A stretch of 64,000 bases of DNA from the NCBI GenBank assembly GCA_007844125.1, contig CM017558.1, positions 59,618,550 through 59,682,549 on the forward strand. The letters are read 5' to 3'. The translations under genes and the position numbers were made by a program. Below, piece by piece: positions 1 to 12,851 of this stretch. Position 1 is the first letter of the stretch, and each line of letters starts with the position of its first letter. The notes under the pieces are model-generated. The model was not told where the DNA came from. It did no database searches and saw nothing but the letters and a program-made list of their open reading frames with translations. The stretch is from Sinonovacula constricta. Its lineage: Eukaryota > Mollusca > Bivalvia > Cardiida > Solecurtidae.

Positions 1-2040
1 TCATTCAAATCTTTTATCCGGTGCATATGTAAATTGTAACTCAGTAAAAAGTTCCATGTGTTTATTTTGTTGCAACTAAATAAGAGTTTATTCAAGAAAC
101 CATTTTCATATGGGAGCAATAAAATTATATTAAATATATACATTTTATTGTCTTATATGTAAGGTAGAATAATTAAAAACGCATTTACATTGTGCTCTTA
201 TCAAGCACAACGTATAAAAAATAATTATTATACAGTGTCATTTAATTAGTCATTTAAACTAAAATAAACCAAATTCCACAAGAAACACTGGTTTTAGGGC
301 TGTTTATTGCGCTCAATAAGACATTCAAGGCACTGGCGGACATCTTGAAATTCTCACCTCGCCACAATTTATGCCAATTTATGCCGGTGGTTTCATAAAC
401 TACAGACCCTAACAGACACTTTTGTAATTAGCATTGCTTCTTTAAAACATGTCCCTTTAGGTCATTTCATAATCCCTCATTGCCACCCTACCATAATAGT
501 AAACTTAAAAATGGCATGTACCTATACTCAACTGATCAACTCGCTTGAAGTGTGGCATTCAGACAGTCGGAAAAATAGACTTGTTAGTCCCCCGACTGCT
601 TAGCCTCTCACCGTTATAAGAACTTAATGTGGGAAGATCTTCCATCTGCCCTGCAGTGCGCTGGTTGTAATAAAATTTGTTGTCCCGATTAAAATAATTC
701 ATTACCATACAAGGGCATGCAGTTATTTGAAATTTAGGCATGACAAATTTTGTTGATGTTGGAGATATATACAGACTGTCACAGGATCAATGTTTGCCTT
801 TCCTGATTATGTTCTACAGACAAAGAGAAGATTCAAACTTATTGTACAGTTATGTAAATTTAAGTTTTCCTGATGACATTTTTACCTTGAATATATTATT
901 GTTGTTTGTTTCATGTGTCTTTTGAGTGTATTTAGGTTTCATAAACATGACTGAGTGTAGCTGAATGATAAGATTCATGCTTAAGTGTAGAAAAATTGCT
1001 ATTAAGAGACCCTTTTCATTTTTCCATATAATATTTTGTTTTAATTTAGAACTTGTTTTGTAACAAAAGTATGCGGTAATCTGAGATTACTGAGGACAGA
1101 ATGACAGAACAACGCAAAGTAAAAACTCATCAAATAATACTGTAATGATAATATGTCTCGATTTGGGCTTGTATTGCTCTATAAAAAAATCAGACATTGT
1201 TTTGTTAATTTTACGTTTCAGTCATAATCTTTAATATTAAGTTCAGCCGTCAATGAAAATTGTAGTATATAGTCTGGTTAGGTCTTTGGAAGATCAGTAA
1301 CATAATTATCACTACTATTGTATTTTTGTATTGACAAAACTTTTTTATAAATGACAGAACTTTAAGAGTATTTTAGTCAATTATTTTGTTTAATCCTTAT
1401 TATATGTTCATGTCCAATTGTTCATAAGCAAATTTTAGTTCCAACCTCACCAAAAACATTACCTTACCTGTCAAAAGAGTTGCTTATTCTCTGTTAATGC
1501 AGTATTCGCTAATTTATAAAAAAATAAAATGGCCAGTTTTCTTATGAATCCAACTATCTTCAAGAGTTAGACATCTTAAAGGTGGAATCTGACTGTTTAG
1601 ACCAAAATATTTTTCCAACTACTAGAGAAGTCATTTTAACCTGAAAAGTTCTTGCAAAATACTATTTATTGATGCCCTATTACCATGTAAACCATGAAGC
1701 ATTAATCCCCACTTGTAAACTGGTATTTCATATCTGAGCCATAGTTTTTAAACAAAGATGCCTTGTGACTTTATTTTGAAAAAAAAACGTTATATTGCAT
1801 CTGAGTAACCCGCTCTGATGCCGACAAATATTGTTAGCAGAGAGCCATGTTGAGCTTATTTATAAATTTAGAATTTGTTTTTGTTTAATTGGTACTGTCT
1901 TTCACTACAGGTATGTTTCAAACCCGTCTTTACTAAGACTAAAGTGTTTTTTGCAGAAGTTACGTCTAAATTCCCAAAGCAGTAGTAAATACTAGGTATT
2001 AAAAACTCACTGTAAATATATTATTATTCACCTCTGTTAT
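1..2040. other. AT-rich non-coding DNA
   Basis: I see no gene or recognisable repeat here. Two short open frames (559-741 minus and 740-925 plus) have no conserved motif, no coding-like composition and no supporting context. Homopolymer runs and AT-rich text dominate. Confidence 0.6.
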
Positions 2041-4620
2041 GGTTAGGGTTGTCATAGCCGGGGGTGGTTGTGGGGACAAGCTCCCACTACCTATAACGTA
2101 CGCCATTGGCGTGCGTCTCAAACAGCCTCTGAAAACTAAATTCCAATTCCTGGCCTGCGCGTGGCGGAACTGATTCTACTGACAGGAGAAAGGTTTAAGG
2201 CGGGTCACTGGCGCCCAAAACCAGTTGCTCGTCAGCTTTGGATGGCAGTCCATCTAGGGGAAGGAAAACTCTGAGTTCAAACCTCCGCTGCCTTGCGGCT
2301 ATATCCACCCATGGAAAAGGCTTCAGGAATAAACCCTGAGGAAAATCCGGAGTCGGAGTCCATAAGGAAGTTCGTTGTTGTATACAACCTCGTTCTGGCA
2401 GCTCCTGCGACGACACCGGTGCCAAACAGTAATAACCCTGTCATTCCTTTGGACCTACGCCCCCACCTCCAGCCCAGAGACAAAGGACGAGCTCTACGAG
2501 AACCTCGCTGACACCATCAGGGACGTCCCCAGCTCGGAACAACCTGTTCTCTTCGGTGACTTAACGCCAGAGTGGGGACTGATCAAGACTCGTGGCCGTC
2601 TTGCCTGGGACAGTTCGGTGTGGGCAAGATGAACGACAACGACCAGACCAAGCCTCAACACAAGGTCTCCTGGAGACACCCGCACGCGAAGCACTGGTAC
2701 AAGCTGGACCTGATCCTTGTCAGGCGGTCCTCCCTCAGGAACAACGTGCTTCTCACCCGATCTTTCCACAGTGCGGATTTTGACACTGACCATTCGCTGG
2801 TCTGCTGCAAGATCAGAGTGCAGCCAGAGAAGTTTCATCACACCAAAGCACAAATAAACCCCCGCATCAGCACCAGGGCTGTCAGGAGCAATGTTCAACA
2901 AACAGCCAGACGCTGCGCCAACGAATACTAGACAGACCTCAGCGAGAGCATACAGACAGCTGCCATCACAGGCAACATCAGAGGGATGTACGTTGGCATC
3001 AAGAAAGCGCTCGGGCCAGTCCAGAGCACGACAGTGCCCCAGAAGTCCACCACTGGGGATACAATCACAGACAAGGGCCGGCAGATGGAGAAATGGGTGG
3101 AACACTACTCTGACCTATACTCCAGACAGAACATCCTGACTCCCGCAGCCCTCGATACCATCGAATCGACGACCTAGACGCAGAGCCAACCATGGAAGAG
3201 CTCAGCAAGGCCATTGACAGCCTGGTCTCAGGAAAGGCACCAGGCAGTGACGGTATCCTACCCGAATTGATCAAGCACTGCAATACCACCTTACTGCTTC
3301 CGCTGCATGAGGTCCTGTGTCAGTGCTGGCAAAAAGGTGCCGTACCATAAGACACGAGAGACACCAAAATTGTCACCCTGTATAAGAACAAAGGTGAGAG
3401 GAGCGACTGCAACAACTATAGAGGCATCTCGCTCCTTAGCATTGTCGGCAAAGTCTACGCCCGAGTCATATTGACAAGACTGCAGAAGCTGACCGAGCGT
3501 GTCTACCCCGAGTCACAGTGCGGCTTCCAAGCTAAACGCTCAACAGAAGACATGCTATTCTCCCTCCGCCTACTCCAGGAGAAGAGCAGAGAACAGCAGA
3601 TGCCCCTGTACATCGCCTTCATTGACCTGACAAAGTCATTTGACCTGGTCAGCAGGGACGGATTTTTCCAGATTCTCACAAAGATCGGCTGCCCACCAAA
3701 ACTGCAGATCCTAATAGAATTCTTCCATGACAACATGAAGTGGACAATACAGTTCGACGGCAGCACCTCCGAGCCCTTCGACATACTCAGCGGCGTTAAA
3801 CATGGCTGCGTCCTCGCTCCAACACTCTTCGGGATCTTCTTGTCCTGCTGCTGAAACATGCTCTAAAACGGAAATTGACAAGAGGATTGGAAAGGCGGCA
3901 ACAACTCTGGCGCGGCTCACAAAACGGGTGTGGGAGAACAAAAAACTGACAGTGAAGACCAAGATGGCAGTGTACAACGCATGTGTTGTCAGTACACTGC
4001 TATACGACAGCAAAGCGTGGGCAACCTATGCTAGACAGGAAAGGAGTCTGAACTCCTTCCATCTGAAAAGCCTCCGACGCATTCTCAGCATATCCCGGCA
4101 AGCTAGAGTGACAAACGCCGAGGTCCTGTCCCGCGCAGGCCTCCCAGCATGCACACCCTGCTCAGACAGCGAAGACTGCGTTGGCTGGGACACGTCACCC
4201 GCATGGAGGACGGTCGTATTCCCAAGGACCTCCTCTACAGGGAGCTAGCGAGAGGGATGAGAACCACAGGCCGTCCTCAGCTACGCTTTAAAGACGTCTG
4301 CAAAAGAGACTTAAAGTCACTCGACATCGACACAGAGTCCTTGGAAGCAGTCGCAACTGACCGCTCGCGTTGGAGAACCATGAACCACCACCTAAAGAGC
4401 AGAAGCTCCTAGATGCCGCAGCAGACAAGAAGACCCACAGAAAGGAGCGCCACGCCGCAGATAGACCAGAAACCACCCACAGTTGGGACGTGTGCGGAAG
4501 AGACTGTCATTTCTTCATAGGTGTATACAGCCACAGGAGAAGCTGCCCCAGCAGGGCAGACCAGTAGGAAGACAGATGAAAAGCCTTTGTCAACCCCTGG
4601 CCGACGGAGGCCTACTAGCT
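2041..4620 (+). mobile_element. Degenerate APE-type non-LTR retrotransposon (LINE-1w)
   Basis: This GC-richer block stands out from its AT-rich surroundings. Plus-strand frames give, in order, a 5' untranslated-like segment (about 2041-2440), the C-terminal half of an AP-endonuclease domain, an RT domain and a C-terminal tail with a Cys/His finger (CGRDC...SHRRSC, around 4490-4545). The layout matches the retrotransposon at 57795-61936 and suggests a related family, probably RTE-like; the clade call is inference. No target-site duplication was found. The copy is dead: the N-terminal endonuclease half is missing, several frame changes occur, and the RT palm is deleted. Confidence 0.85.
2443..4412 (+). 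pseudogene. Endonuclease/reverse-transcriptase remnant
   Basis: Endonuclease pieces come first: AYAPTSSPETKDELYENL near 2454, KHWYKLDLILVRR near 2690, DTDHSLVCCK near 2785. RT pieces follow: SGKAPGSDGILPE near 3230, NYRGISLLSIVGKVYARV near 3415, QCGFQAKRSTEDM near 3517, FIDLTKSFD (motif A, Asp present) near 3617, and GVKHGCVLAPTLF near 3793. The sequence then jumps at about 3840 to a C-terminal segment (SKTEIDKRIGKAATTLARLT), so the stretch that should hold the F/YxDD catalytic motif is absent. The tail LRQRRLRWLGHVTRMEDGR near 4160 is the usual C-terminal signature of this type. Stops and frame changes near 2930, 3175 and 3350 confirm a pseudogene. Confidence 0.85.
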
Positions 4621-4766
4621 CTGATAAATAATATCCAAATAAAGCAACACTTTTTCATCAGATGTGTAAGTGTATATTATGGAATGAATCAATGCATAGC
4701 TATGATTTTTTTGTCTGTTTGGAAGACATTGCAGCTACACAGTGATGGTCATTATAGTGATACCCA

Positions 4767-4905
4767 GCTATTTTAGTGGAGAAAGACCCCAGACAAACGT
4801 CTGGTAGAACGACTGGCACGTTGCAAGTCAGACAGTCGATATATCTTCTTCCCGCTATTTTAATGGAGGAAGACCCCAGACAAATATCTGGTTAGGACCA
4901 CCGAA
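4767..4905 (-). repeat. Two tandem fragments of a SINE 3' tail
   Basis: Two near-identical stretches (about 4767-4806 and 4852-4892) read GGAGGAAGACCCCAGACAAA and close variants. On the minus strand they match the 3' portion of the SINEs at 9319-9504 and 41888-42032, including the palindrome CCAGACATTTGTCTGG in mutated form. No tRNA-like head is present, so these are 5'-truncated fragments. Confidence 0.7.
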
Positions 4906-6833
4906 ATGGACTGGTACCATAGTGGTGAGAAGCTGATCAGTCAGTGGAGTGACTCTATCACCAGGCCATGGTACCCCACAATCTATGAAACAGACTGTTT
5001 CTTATTTGAGGATATGCATCTCTTTTGTCTTGCATTTAATGTGGCAATGAATTGTAATAAATGCATTAAAAGACTTCAAATTCGACTCAATTAACAAAAC
5101 AATGGCTAAGAAAGGTGTAGCTTTGTTAGTGAGAATATAATTTACTTAAGTTACTTAATTCCATGATTTTAACATCATGGTAATCTGATTTTCGATGAAG
5201 TATTGTAAATGCTTACTAATGCTATACAATAGAAGTTAATGAATATAATTAAACAAAATACAAGTATTTTTAATCAAAAGTTACGGTTTATCAACTGGTA
5301 CATTTCCATCATGTGCTTTAGTGTTTAAAATGTTTTAAATGTTTAAAATCTGCAACATTCAGGTACAAATTACGTTAAACATTATGTTGGGAGCTGTCTA
5401 ATCAGTATCTTCATTAATTGCTGCTGGTCTCTATTTATCATTATTTGAGATGCATTATATAAATAGCAGTTGCTTTGTAAGCAGAATGAGGCATGATAAA
5501 GATTAATTTTATCAAAGCAAAACAATAGTGAAATAATTTGGTTCACAAATTGTGAGTCAGTTATGGCCATGGTGCCCCTTTTTTTGTCCGACACCATCTG
5601 GCCTCGAGGTTCCTTCACATTGGGAGGCAGCATAGCAAGATATAAAGGTGGGTCGGCACCGGAAATATACCACAGAAAAAGTATATCAAGTTATCAACTT
5701 TAAAACCAGAATATACAGATACCAGTTTTGAATAAAAAAACATTTTTTTAAAAAAAACTTACAATTACAAGAAGAACTATTAGCTCAATTAGCTCAAAGA
5801 GTTTGAAGAACTCTGCAACTAAAATTTATCACATAACCACGTAAGCTTGATCTCACACTAGTGTTCGGTACATTCACAAAGTTTTTAATTATATTGTTAC
5901 CATCTAAGTTTATTTTACAGAATCAATGTCTTAAGATGTCCAACATGGCCTTATATCGCTAACTTGAGTACCTTAGACATAAGGCATGAGTTTTTAAACA
6001 AACCAGATCATTATTAATAAGGAACTTACCATAAATTATTTGGAAAATTATTTTCAATATTATTAAGAGATTAAGTCGGTCATACCATATAACCATTAAT
6101 GTATAAGGAACATGCGAAAGCCCCTGGTGGCCATATTAATGGTTCATCACTACTTGAAACTATCTTGTTAGAAAACCAAGAAAGGAACATGTTTTATCAA
6201 ATATTAGGGATCTAGCTCTTGCAGGTTCTGACAAAATTTGCTTAACGTTTTACTACATGGCAATAAATGAAAAAATAGCCACTTCCCTGGTTTTTGAAGG
6301 ATCCAATTCTTTGAACAACATATTGTTCCTTCTGCCTACAAGAGGTTTGGATGATAGTGAGATGCGTATGTCCTAGTGGTTTCAGAGATGTCAAGTAAAA
6401 ATGTTAATGGGTGCATGACAGATGACAACATACAGTGGGTAATCACAAAGAGCATATGTTTATGTGAGCTAAAAAATGATTTCTTAAATACAAATTATGT
6501 CAAAATTTATACAGAACTCATTACATGTACAAACAATGTATGTGCACGCATATGTCATAGTTTTGACAACTTAAACATCTCGCCACTGATCTTTTAGCCA
6601 TCGGATGATAAAGAAACTGCCTTCAATATGAAAATAATGCATGCAATATCTTTCATTTGTTTAAATATTTGTAAGTTTTTTAGAACATTTACATTTGACA
6701 TGTGCATGTAGGACAAATGCAATTATTATACCTAGCACACATTTGCTTCATACAATTGCAATACATATGCCACTCGACAATCTGTAATATCCCATGCGGC
6801 ATTATCATGCTAAGCAAAGATAAAATGAATTGA
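4906..6833. other. AT-rich non-coding DNA
   Basis: No coding signal or repeat family recognised. Short open frames at 5382-5633 (minus) and 6376-6597 (plus) carry no motif that I can support. Confidence 0.55.
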
Positions 6834-6996
6834 CCAGGCTTAGTAATAGTATAGATCCAGATCAGTCAGCTTCTGCTGGGAGTTATTTGACCAAGATATT
6901 TGCCACTGAGTCTCATGAAGTATGTAAAAAAAACTTATTCAGAACGCTTTCAGCAATATCTGGATGATCTGGGTCTATACTATTTGCTGAAGCCTG
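6834..6996. mobile_element. MITE-like element with ~33-bp inverted termini
   Basis: The left end CCAGGCTTAGTAATAGTATA, continuing GATCCAGATCA, is mirrored at the right end by TGATCTGGGTCTATACTATT, continuing TGCTGAAGCCTG. Allowing a few mismatches and two small gaps, about 30 bp pair. The interior (~95 bp) has no coding capacity. The size and structure fit a non-autonomous DNA transposon or a foldable MITE. I could not define a target-site duplication. Confidence 0.6.
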
Positions 6997-9318
6997 ATTA
7001 ATTTGTGTCCAGCAGACTAATAGTTAAACTGAAGGCCTCAAAGCATCATTGACTTATTTCTTCATATACTTACACCATTGACCACAATGTCATCTTTATG
7101 CTCGGAATCTAATTGCTTCTGCTGTACAAAGGACATCAATGTCACACCAATCTTGAACGCTCCTCTTTAAAGGAACCATTCTTTACAGCACTTACAAGAC
7201 ATAGGAAAGATGATATAACTAATACATAAAACATGCAAACGAAAATAAAAAAAATTAATATACACAAGACAGGCAAGGTATAACCTTATTAGGTTAAAAT
7301 ATATATTCAGACCATCTGTTTAAATGTACCATTCTTCACTACATTTATTGGTCAAAACATAAACAAATAAGCACTTATCAAGCAGATGCACAGATCCTAT
7401 CTACTCCATTAAGTGATCTATTTGTGTCATGGACACCAAACCGAATAATATAACCGTATTTTTATTTTTTATTTTTATCAAACTTAAGTGCTTTGACAAA
7501 TAAAACTTCCTAAAAATATTTTAACAGTAATACATATAATAATAAGAGGGCTCTGCTTCCCTTTATCGCTCACCAAACGTCTTTGACTGACCAAATTTGT
7601 TGAACATGGTTACTAACTGCGAAGCTTTTACTTTAGATCTCATAAATGTTAACAATAAGATTTTTAAGTTTACTAAACAGCCCAATCTGAAATATGGTCA
7701 TGCTCTACAGCCATGTATAATTGACTGATAAAATAGTTTTAAAAATTATAACAGAATGTCCAGGTGTTGGGACGTAAAAGCAACTTAATAGCTCTGACTC
7801 AAGCCCAGCCGGAAGGGAAGCCATCATAGACATGGCAGTGGTTGATCACCCCACCCCCATCCGCTATTTCAAGGATGTACCAATTGTTGTGAAAGGGGCA
7901 AAACACCTCATGATGTCACTCGGCTGACAATATTCTTGATAAGTAGTCACTATATTGCAACAATCTAGCGGTCTTGTTTCAGACAAAACATTTTGATACA
8001 GGGTTACTTAAGGAGTGGCTATACCAAATTAGGAACTCCTAGGTCCTGTGCATTTTGTTAATATAACAATAAGGTTTTCTATTTTCTTACGATAAAGCAA
8101 TATATGGAAAATCGCAATTCTCCCGGCAGCCATCTTTTTGACTGATTAAAATGAGCAATTATGAAAGAGGGCCACTCAAGGAAAATTTCCAATAAATGTC
8201 AAGGCAATTTCGGACTATTTTGGAAGTTGTGTAATAAATCGTGTACATTAAAAATGACTGCTGCAGTTTGCCGTAATTTCTGACCAATCAAAATTCTTTT
8301 CTAAATTTTAAGCTTTGCATTGCATGAGGTCTCAGGAGAGGAAATATCTTCTTGCAAACTTCTAAGATACCCCAGAAGTTGGTTGTCATAATAATTCAGT
8401 TTACTAAGCAAATGACACAAGGGTAGCCATCTTTGAATGTGAAGATAAGTAAAATATATAGTAAAGAGAGTCAAAAGCTTTATTAATTACAGGAAAGCAA
8501 CGATAGGAAAAACTCTATATAAAGACCATTTTAGATCAAAGTTTCTTCAGTATAAAAATAATAAAGCCAACTGTTTAGGCAAGTTTTTTTTACCTGCCAT
8601 TAGGTAATGAATAAGGAAGAACTTTGGTTAATATAAAATAATAAATTTAAGAAGATGAAGCATGTAATATTTAAACTTCCAATGTTAACTGATGCCATAA
8701 ACTGTACATAGAGGATTATGTTCATATCTCGATGGACTACAGTGTGACGCAGACAGCGCACTGTTAAATTCCTGATTAATGATTGGTTATGTGGGAGGAG
8801 CTTATTGTTTTACCAGAGACTATTTTCATGAATGAACAAGACGTCAAAATTAGGTCATACAGCAGATGTGTTTGGAAAACATTTTCAAAGCATGTGTTCT
8901 TAAGTAAAGGTTCTGTTTGTTTGTTTTTTTCATTTAGGAGACAATTAAAGAAATTAAATGTGGAACTGCTTCCTTTGCTTCTGGACTTATTGAGCTTAAG
9001 TACAAAAAAATCATTAACCGCAGACTAAGCTATTCATTTGATCTAACTTCTATAAGGAATCGCTGGAATTAGCTTATAAAGGTTAAATATATGAGGTTGT
9101 ATTTCATCTTTTTTAATGAATCGATTCTAATTCTATCTAAATTTTATATAAGGAATGAATTGTTGATTTTTTATGTTCATCGGTTCACGGTTTATCAACC
9201 AATGATCGTCAAAAAACGAAGATCCATTCCTAAATTACATGTCAATTTAACATGTTAAGGGTTCGTATTTTTATTATATATTGCAGCGACCAATTATAAT
9301 CATTGTAGTAACGCTTAG
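6997..9318. other. AT-rich non-coding DNA
   Basis: No recognised gene. An 81-codon frame at 8783-9028 lacks motifs. No repeat from elsewhere in the window is visible here. Confidence 0.55.
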
Positions 9319-9504
9319 CTTTTTGGTGGAGGAAGACCCCAGACAAATGTCTGGAGAGAACCACCGGCGCACCACAAATCAGCCTGAAGACCTTTCCACA
9401 TTAAGTCCTTCGCCCCAAACAGGATTCGAACCAACACGGTTATAGGCTAAGCCGCCAGAGAAGTTACAAATCGGCAACTCTGCCACTACGCCACGAGCGC
9501 CCCA
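9319..9504 (-). repeat. tRNA-derived SINE, near full length
   Basis: On the minus strand the head starts GGGGCGCTCGTGGCGTAGTG, has an A-box-like GTGGCGTAGTGGCAGAG and a perfect B box GGTTCGAATCC, and carries an extended variable-arm-like segment. After the tRNA-like part come GCGCCGGTGGTT and the tail CCAGACATTTGTCTGGGGTC, ending in TCCTCCACCAAAAA. The same head and tail recur at 41888-42032 (plus), and the tail alone at 4767-4905. The acceptor stem does not pair well, so this is a SINE and not a working tRNA gene. RNA polymerase III transcription is inferred from the boxes. Confidence 0.8.
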
Positions 9505-11098
9505 TATGTTAATGAAGAACTAATCTAAGATCAGTTATTTGGTATTAGCCTGAATTTGGATAATGATATAGATGAGAAATTGTCATCTCAAGCTGATGGA
9601 ACTTGGGCTCGAACCCTTCTCCGTTCAGCTTCTTTAAAGCTTCAGCCCCATTACCCTCACTTCGTGCTGAAATAGCATTGAAATTATAAAAAGACTGATA
9701 AATAATTTATAATAACACACAGATCTATTAGCTTTTTACATGAATGCTCTCATTTTGACTTTTTATCATAAAACATTTGATAAATTACAGAAATAAAAAT
9801 GACAAATATGATCCATAATAAATATTTCGGCCCTACTACACTCATCTTGACGTTTTAAGTTGTTTCTAACTTAAAATATGAAAATATTATGTTAAAAATC
9901 TTTATTAAAATGAAAACACTTAAAACAGTACCTACTGTTTTAATATTTTTGCTTTTAAATGAAGATTTTCATGCACAGTATTTTGAACTTTCAACTTAGA
10001 AAACACATAAAACCTCATTACATATTGCATTTATACTACCAACACCAGCTTTGCTCTCATTTTGACGATGATTTTGATGATGAAATTACCCTAATAGTAG
10101 CACTTAACCAATGACTGAATAATTCAGGTGAAATGCATACAAAAAGATGCCATGAAAGCTTTTTGAATTACTTTCTTACTTCAATAATCAGTGATATTAT
10201 TAAGATGAGGTCCTTTTCAATTAAATTGGCTCATATTTAAATGAACAACAAAGATGAATAATTAGTGTTGTTTTTTTAAATAACACATACCTAACAAGTA
10301 TAATAAATGACAGCAGCAGGCTAGTGACAACTAGTTATTTAATCTGATTTGAATGCACTTTCTTTAAATAATAACGACTTCTTAAGCAGAAAAAGTTGAG
10401 AATCAATCTTTTTTCCAAAGTGTACAGTTCACTTTCTTCATTTTCCTTTTTTCTTTTTGTTGATCTGTTTGATGATTTCGACTGACTCTTTGTTGAATGT
10501 TGTTAAAATGACTGTAGTAATGGCTAAACTGAAAAAAAAAATCATGAACTACTTAACCCGTTCCCACCTATAGACGCCTCAGAGCACCTTGGCAAACAGA
10601 GCAGATCCTGATAAAACACTTTCCTTAGGGTCTGTTCAGTTTACCATTGCATTCTGAAAGCTCAAAACTTTAAACTACATATAAACAAAATTAAAATCAC
10701 TATACTATATTGCATTCATATGTTTATTTTCAAATTTGAATTATCTACAGGAAGGAATGATTATTAATAAAGAACAAATAACCTATAAACATGGTTAAAG
10801 TCATGCAACAAGCTAATTTAGCTTCATAATCATTAAGCAAGGCATCATTTTAAGATATCTTTTAATCTTTATTCTGCAATCACTTGCATTGACTTACATC
10901 ATGTTATAACTTGGAAAACAATAAGGTTTTATCTGCTATTAGTTTGGCCATAGTAATATAAATAAAGGAATTTTTGCTTATAAAATCCCTTTTTTCACAA
11001 GAACGAAAAATTGATTTAAAAATCACTTCTGGTTACATAAATTCATAAAGATATGCTTTTCTTTAAACTTTTCTGTTGTTTTTGTTGTTGGAAGGATT
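9505..11098. other. AT-rich non-coding DNA
   Basis: Nothing recognisable as a gene or as a repeat shared with the rest of the window. Confidence 0.5.
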
Positions 11099-11120
11099 CT
11101 TTGACGTTGTAACGTCAAAG
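11099..11120. repeat. Perfect short inverted repeat with CRE half-sites
   Basis: CTTTGACGTT, a 2-nt spacer GT, then AACGTCAAAG form a perfect 10-bp inverted repeat. Each arm contains a TGACGT-type half-site. Whether it binds a bZIP protein or is a remnant transposon end is unknown. Confidence 0.6.
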
Positions 11121-11494
11121 CGAAAATCCATCTGTTAAATGTCAAAGTGGTCATATTTCGGGATAATATAATTCCGAATAACAACTATGGACGAGATGGG
11201 ATTAGCAGGCATTTTTGCACCGATACTGTGCAGCGACATTTCTATCATTATAGCACATGGGGCACTTATGAGGTGCCCAGGGACTGAACCACTACCGGTC
11301 CATTATACCGACGAGTTAGGTGTAATGCTGTTCCCTAAGCCCCTAGCGTTAGGAGAGAAGCCACTACTACCAACTTTCAATAGGTAAATAAGAAAAGGTC
11401 CTATCAACATTTCCATAGATATTTAAATTTTATCTACCTGTAGATAAAGGCAAACAAGGTAAATGTAAATTTGACAAAAACACAGAGACGAGAC

Positions 11495-11497
<3 letters not shown>

Positions 11498-11542
<45 letters not shown>
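11498..11542. repeat. (AC)n microsatellite
   Basis: About 22 uninterrupted AC dinucleotides. Confidence 0.97.
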
Positions 11543-11546
<4 letters not shown>

Positions 11547-11904
11547 CCATCAGTTACCGCCTTGAAACAGTCAGTCGGCAAAAGGGCCAACTGGGGTGCT
11601 TAAACCTGGTTTGTGGAGCGCTCCAACCTCGCACTTCTTGAAGGGTTTTCTATCAAACAAACAGTGTAAATAAAAATATCCCGTCAAAGTGAAACAACTA
11701 ACAGTAAGCACCTGCATCGGGAGTTAAAAGAGATATAATGAACTTATGTACATACATAATAACTAGTAATAAAATTAACTAAAAAACATATGTACAATAT
11801 GTACAGTAGCTAAGAGCCTCGGCATCCAAAAAATTCCAAATGAGAGAGTAGTTTCAAATAAAATAAAGCAGTACAAGCGCTAATATATTATAAGAAAAAT
11901 AAAA

Positions 11905-12495
11905 TGACGTCATAAATGCCATGACGTCATATGCCAAAAGTGTCAAAAGCGTTGCGTCAACACACGGTCAAAATGACCTGTGTGAATGCACTCGGTGTAT
12001 TGTGGGTAAAGTAGTTCTTCAACATGGCTGTTATGAATACGGAAGTGATTGCTTAAATGAACAAAACAAGTACGAAGAGGTATACAACAGATTATTTTGG
12101 CATTTTTTATACATTCTAATAGTTAAAATATGTTTCATGCAAACATTTTGAATTAAATTTTGTAAACGGTCCAGACTTTAACGTAGTGACGTCACACGCT
12201 GTGTATAAAATGGACATATTACTGTTTAACGAAAGCGAAAGTAGCAAAACTTGCTCATCGTATTTTTTCCATTTATCTATAAATATCAAGACTTTAAAAG
12301 TTTCTGGACATAAAATAAGGCCTTAGAATATGGTTGTTTAGTCATTTATCTTAATTCAATGAATATTATAATCGAACGTATTTCCTAAGCGGAACTATTT
12401 TTTATGTAGGCACAAATCTCAAATTTGGGGTGCGTTACGAGTCGTAGTATAGAGATGACTTTAACGTAGTGACGTCACACGCTATGTATAGAATG
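11905..12495. promoter_or_regulatory. Cluster of four palindromic CRE motifs
   Basis: TGACGTCA occurs at 11905-11912, 11922-11929, 12187-12194 and 12470-12477. The last two lie in a duplicated block of about 38 bp (12174-12212 and 12457-12495: GACTTTAACGTAGTGACGTC, continuing ACACGCT, then GTATAnAATG), which ends in a TATA-like GTATAAAATG in the first copy. TGACGTCA is the consensus site for CREB/ATF bZIP factors (established knowledge). Promoter or enhancer activity is inference; I cannot identify a downstream gene. Confidence 0.45.
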
Positions 12496-12851
12496 TGTCA
12501 AAAGTGAAATGTAAAAAATACGGAAGAAATAATAGAATTTTAGAGAACAACCCAAATCAACAAAATGAAACTTAGTATTGTTTAGAGTTAATACGTTTAA
12601 AAAACATATCATAAAAGCCGAGGATTTATCAGCAGTTGACATATTATATATGATAAAGGTACAAAAAATCTCGATGTTATACCTACTGTGCAATCTCACG
12701 TAAAGGGTATGGAGACTGCTCAAGTTGTCCCACCTATATAGGGCACGACTGGAGAGATGAAGAGACAAGAAATCCAACAGTGACTGTCCAATTATGGCTT
12801 TAAGTCACTGTTTTCATATAGTCTCAACGACCTGTCCGGTCATCGTGTAAT

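Noticed and set aside
559..925. Two abutting divergent small frames
   Set aside because: Low-complexity AT-rich sequence, no motif and no regulatory context.
2042..2060. Telomere-like GGTTAGGGTT
   Set aside because: A single occurrence in the 5' region of a retrotransposon, not a repeat tract.
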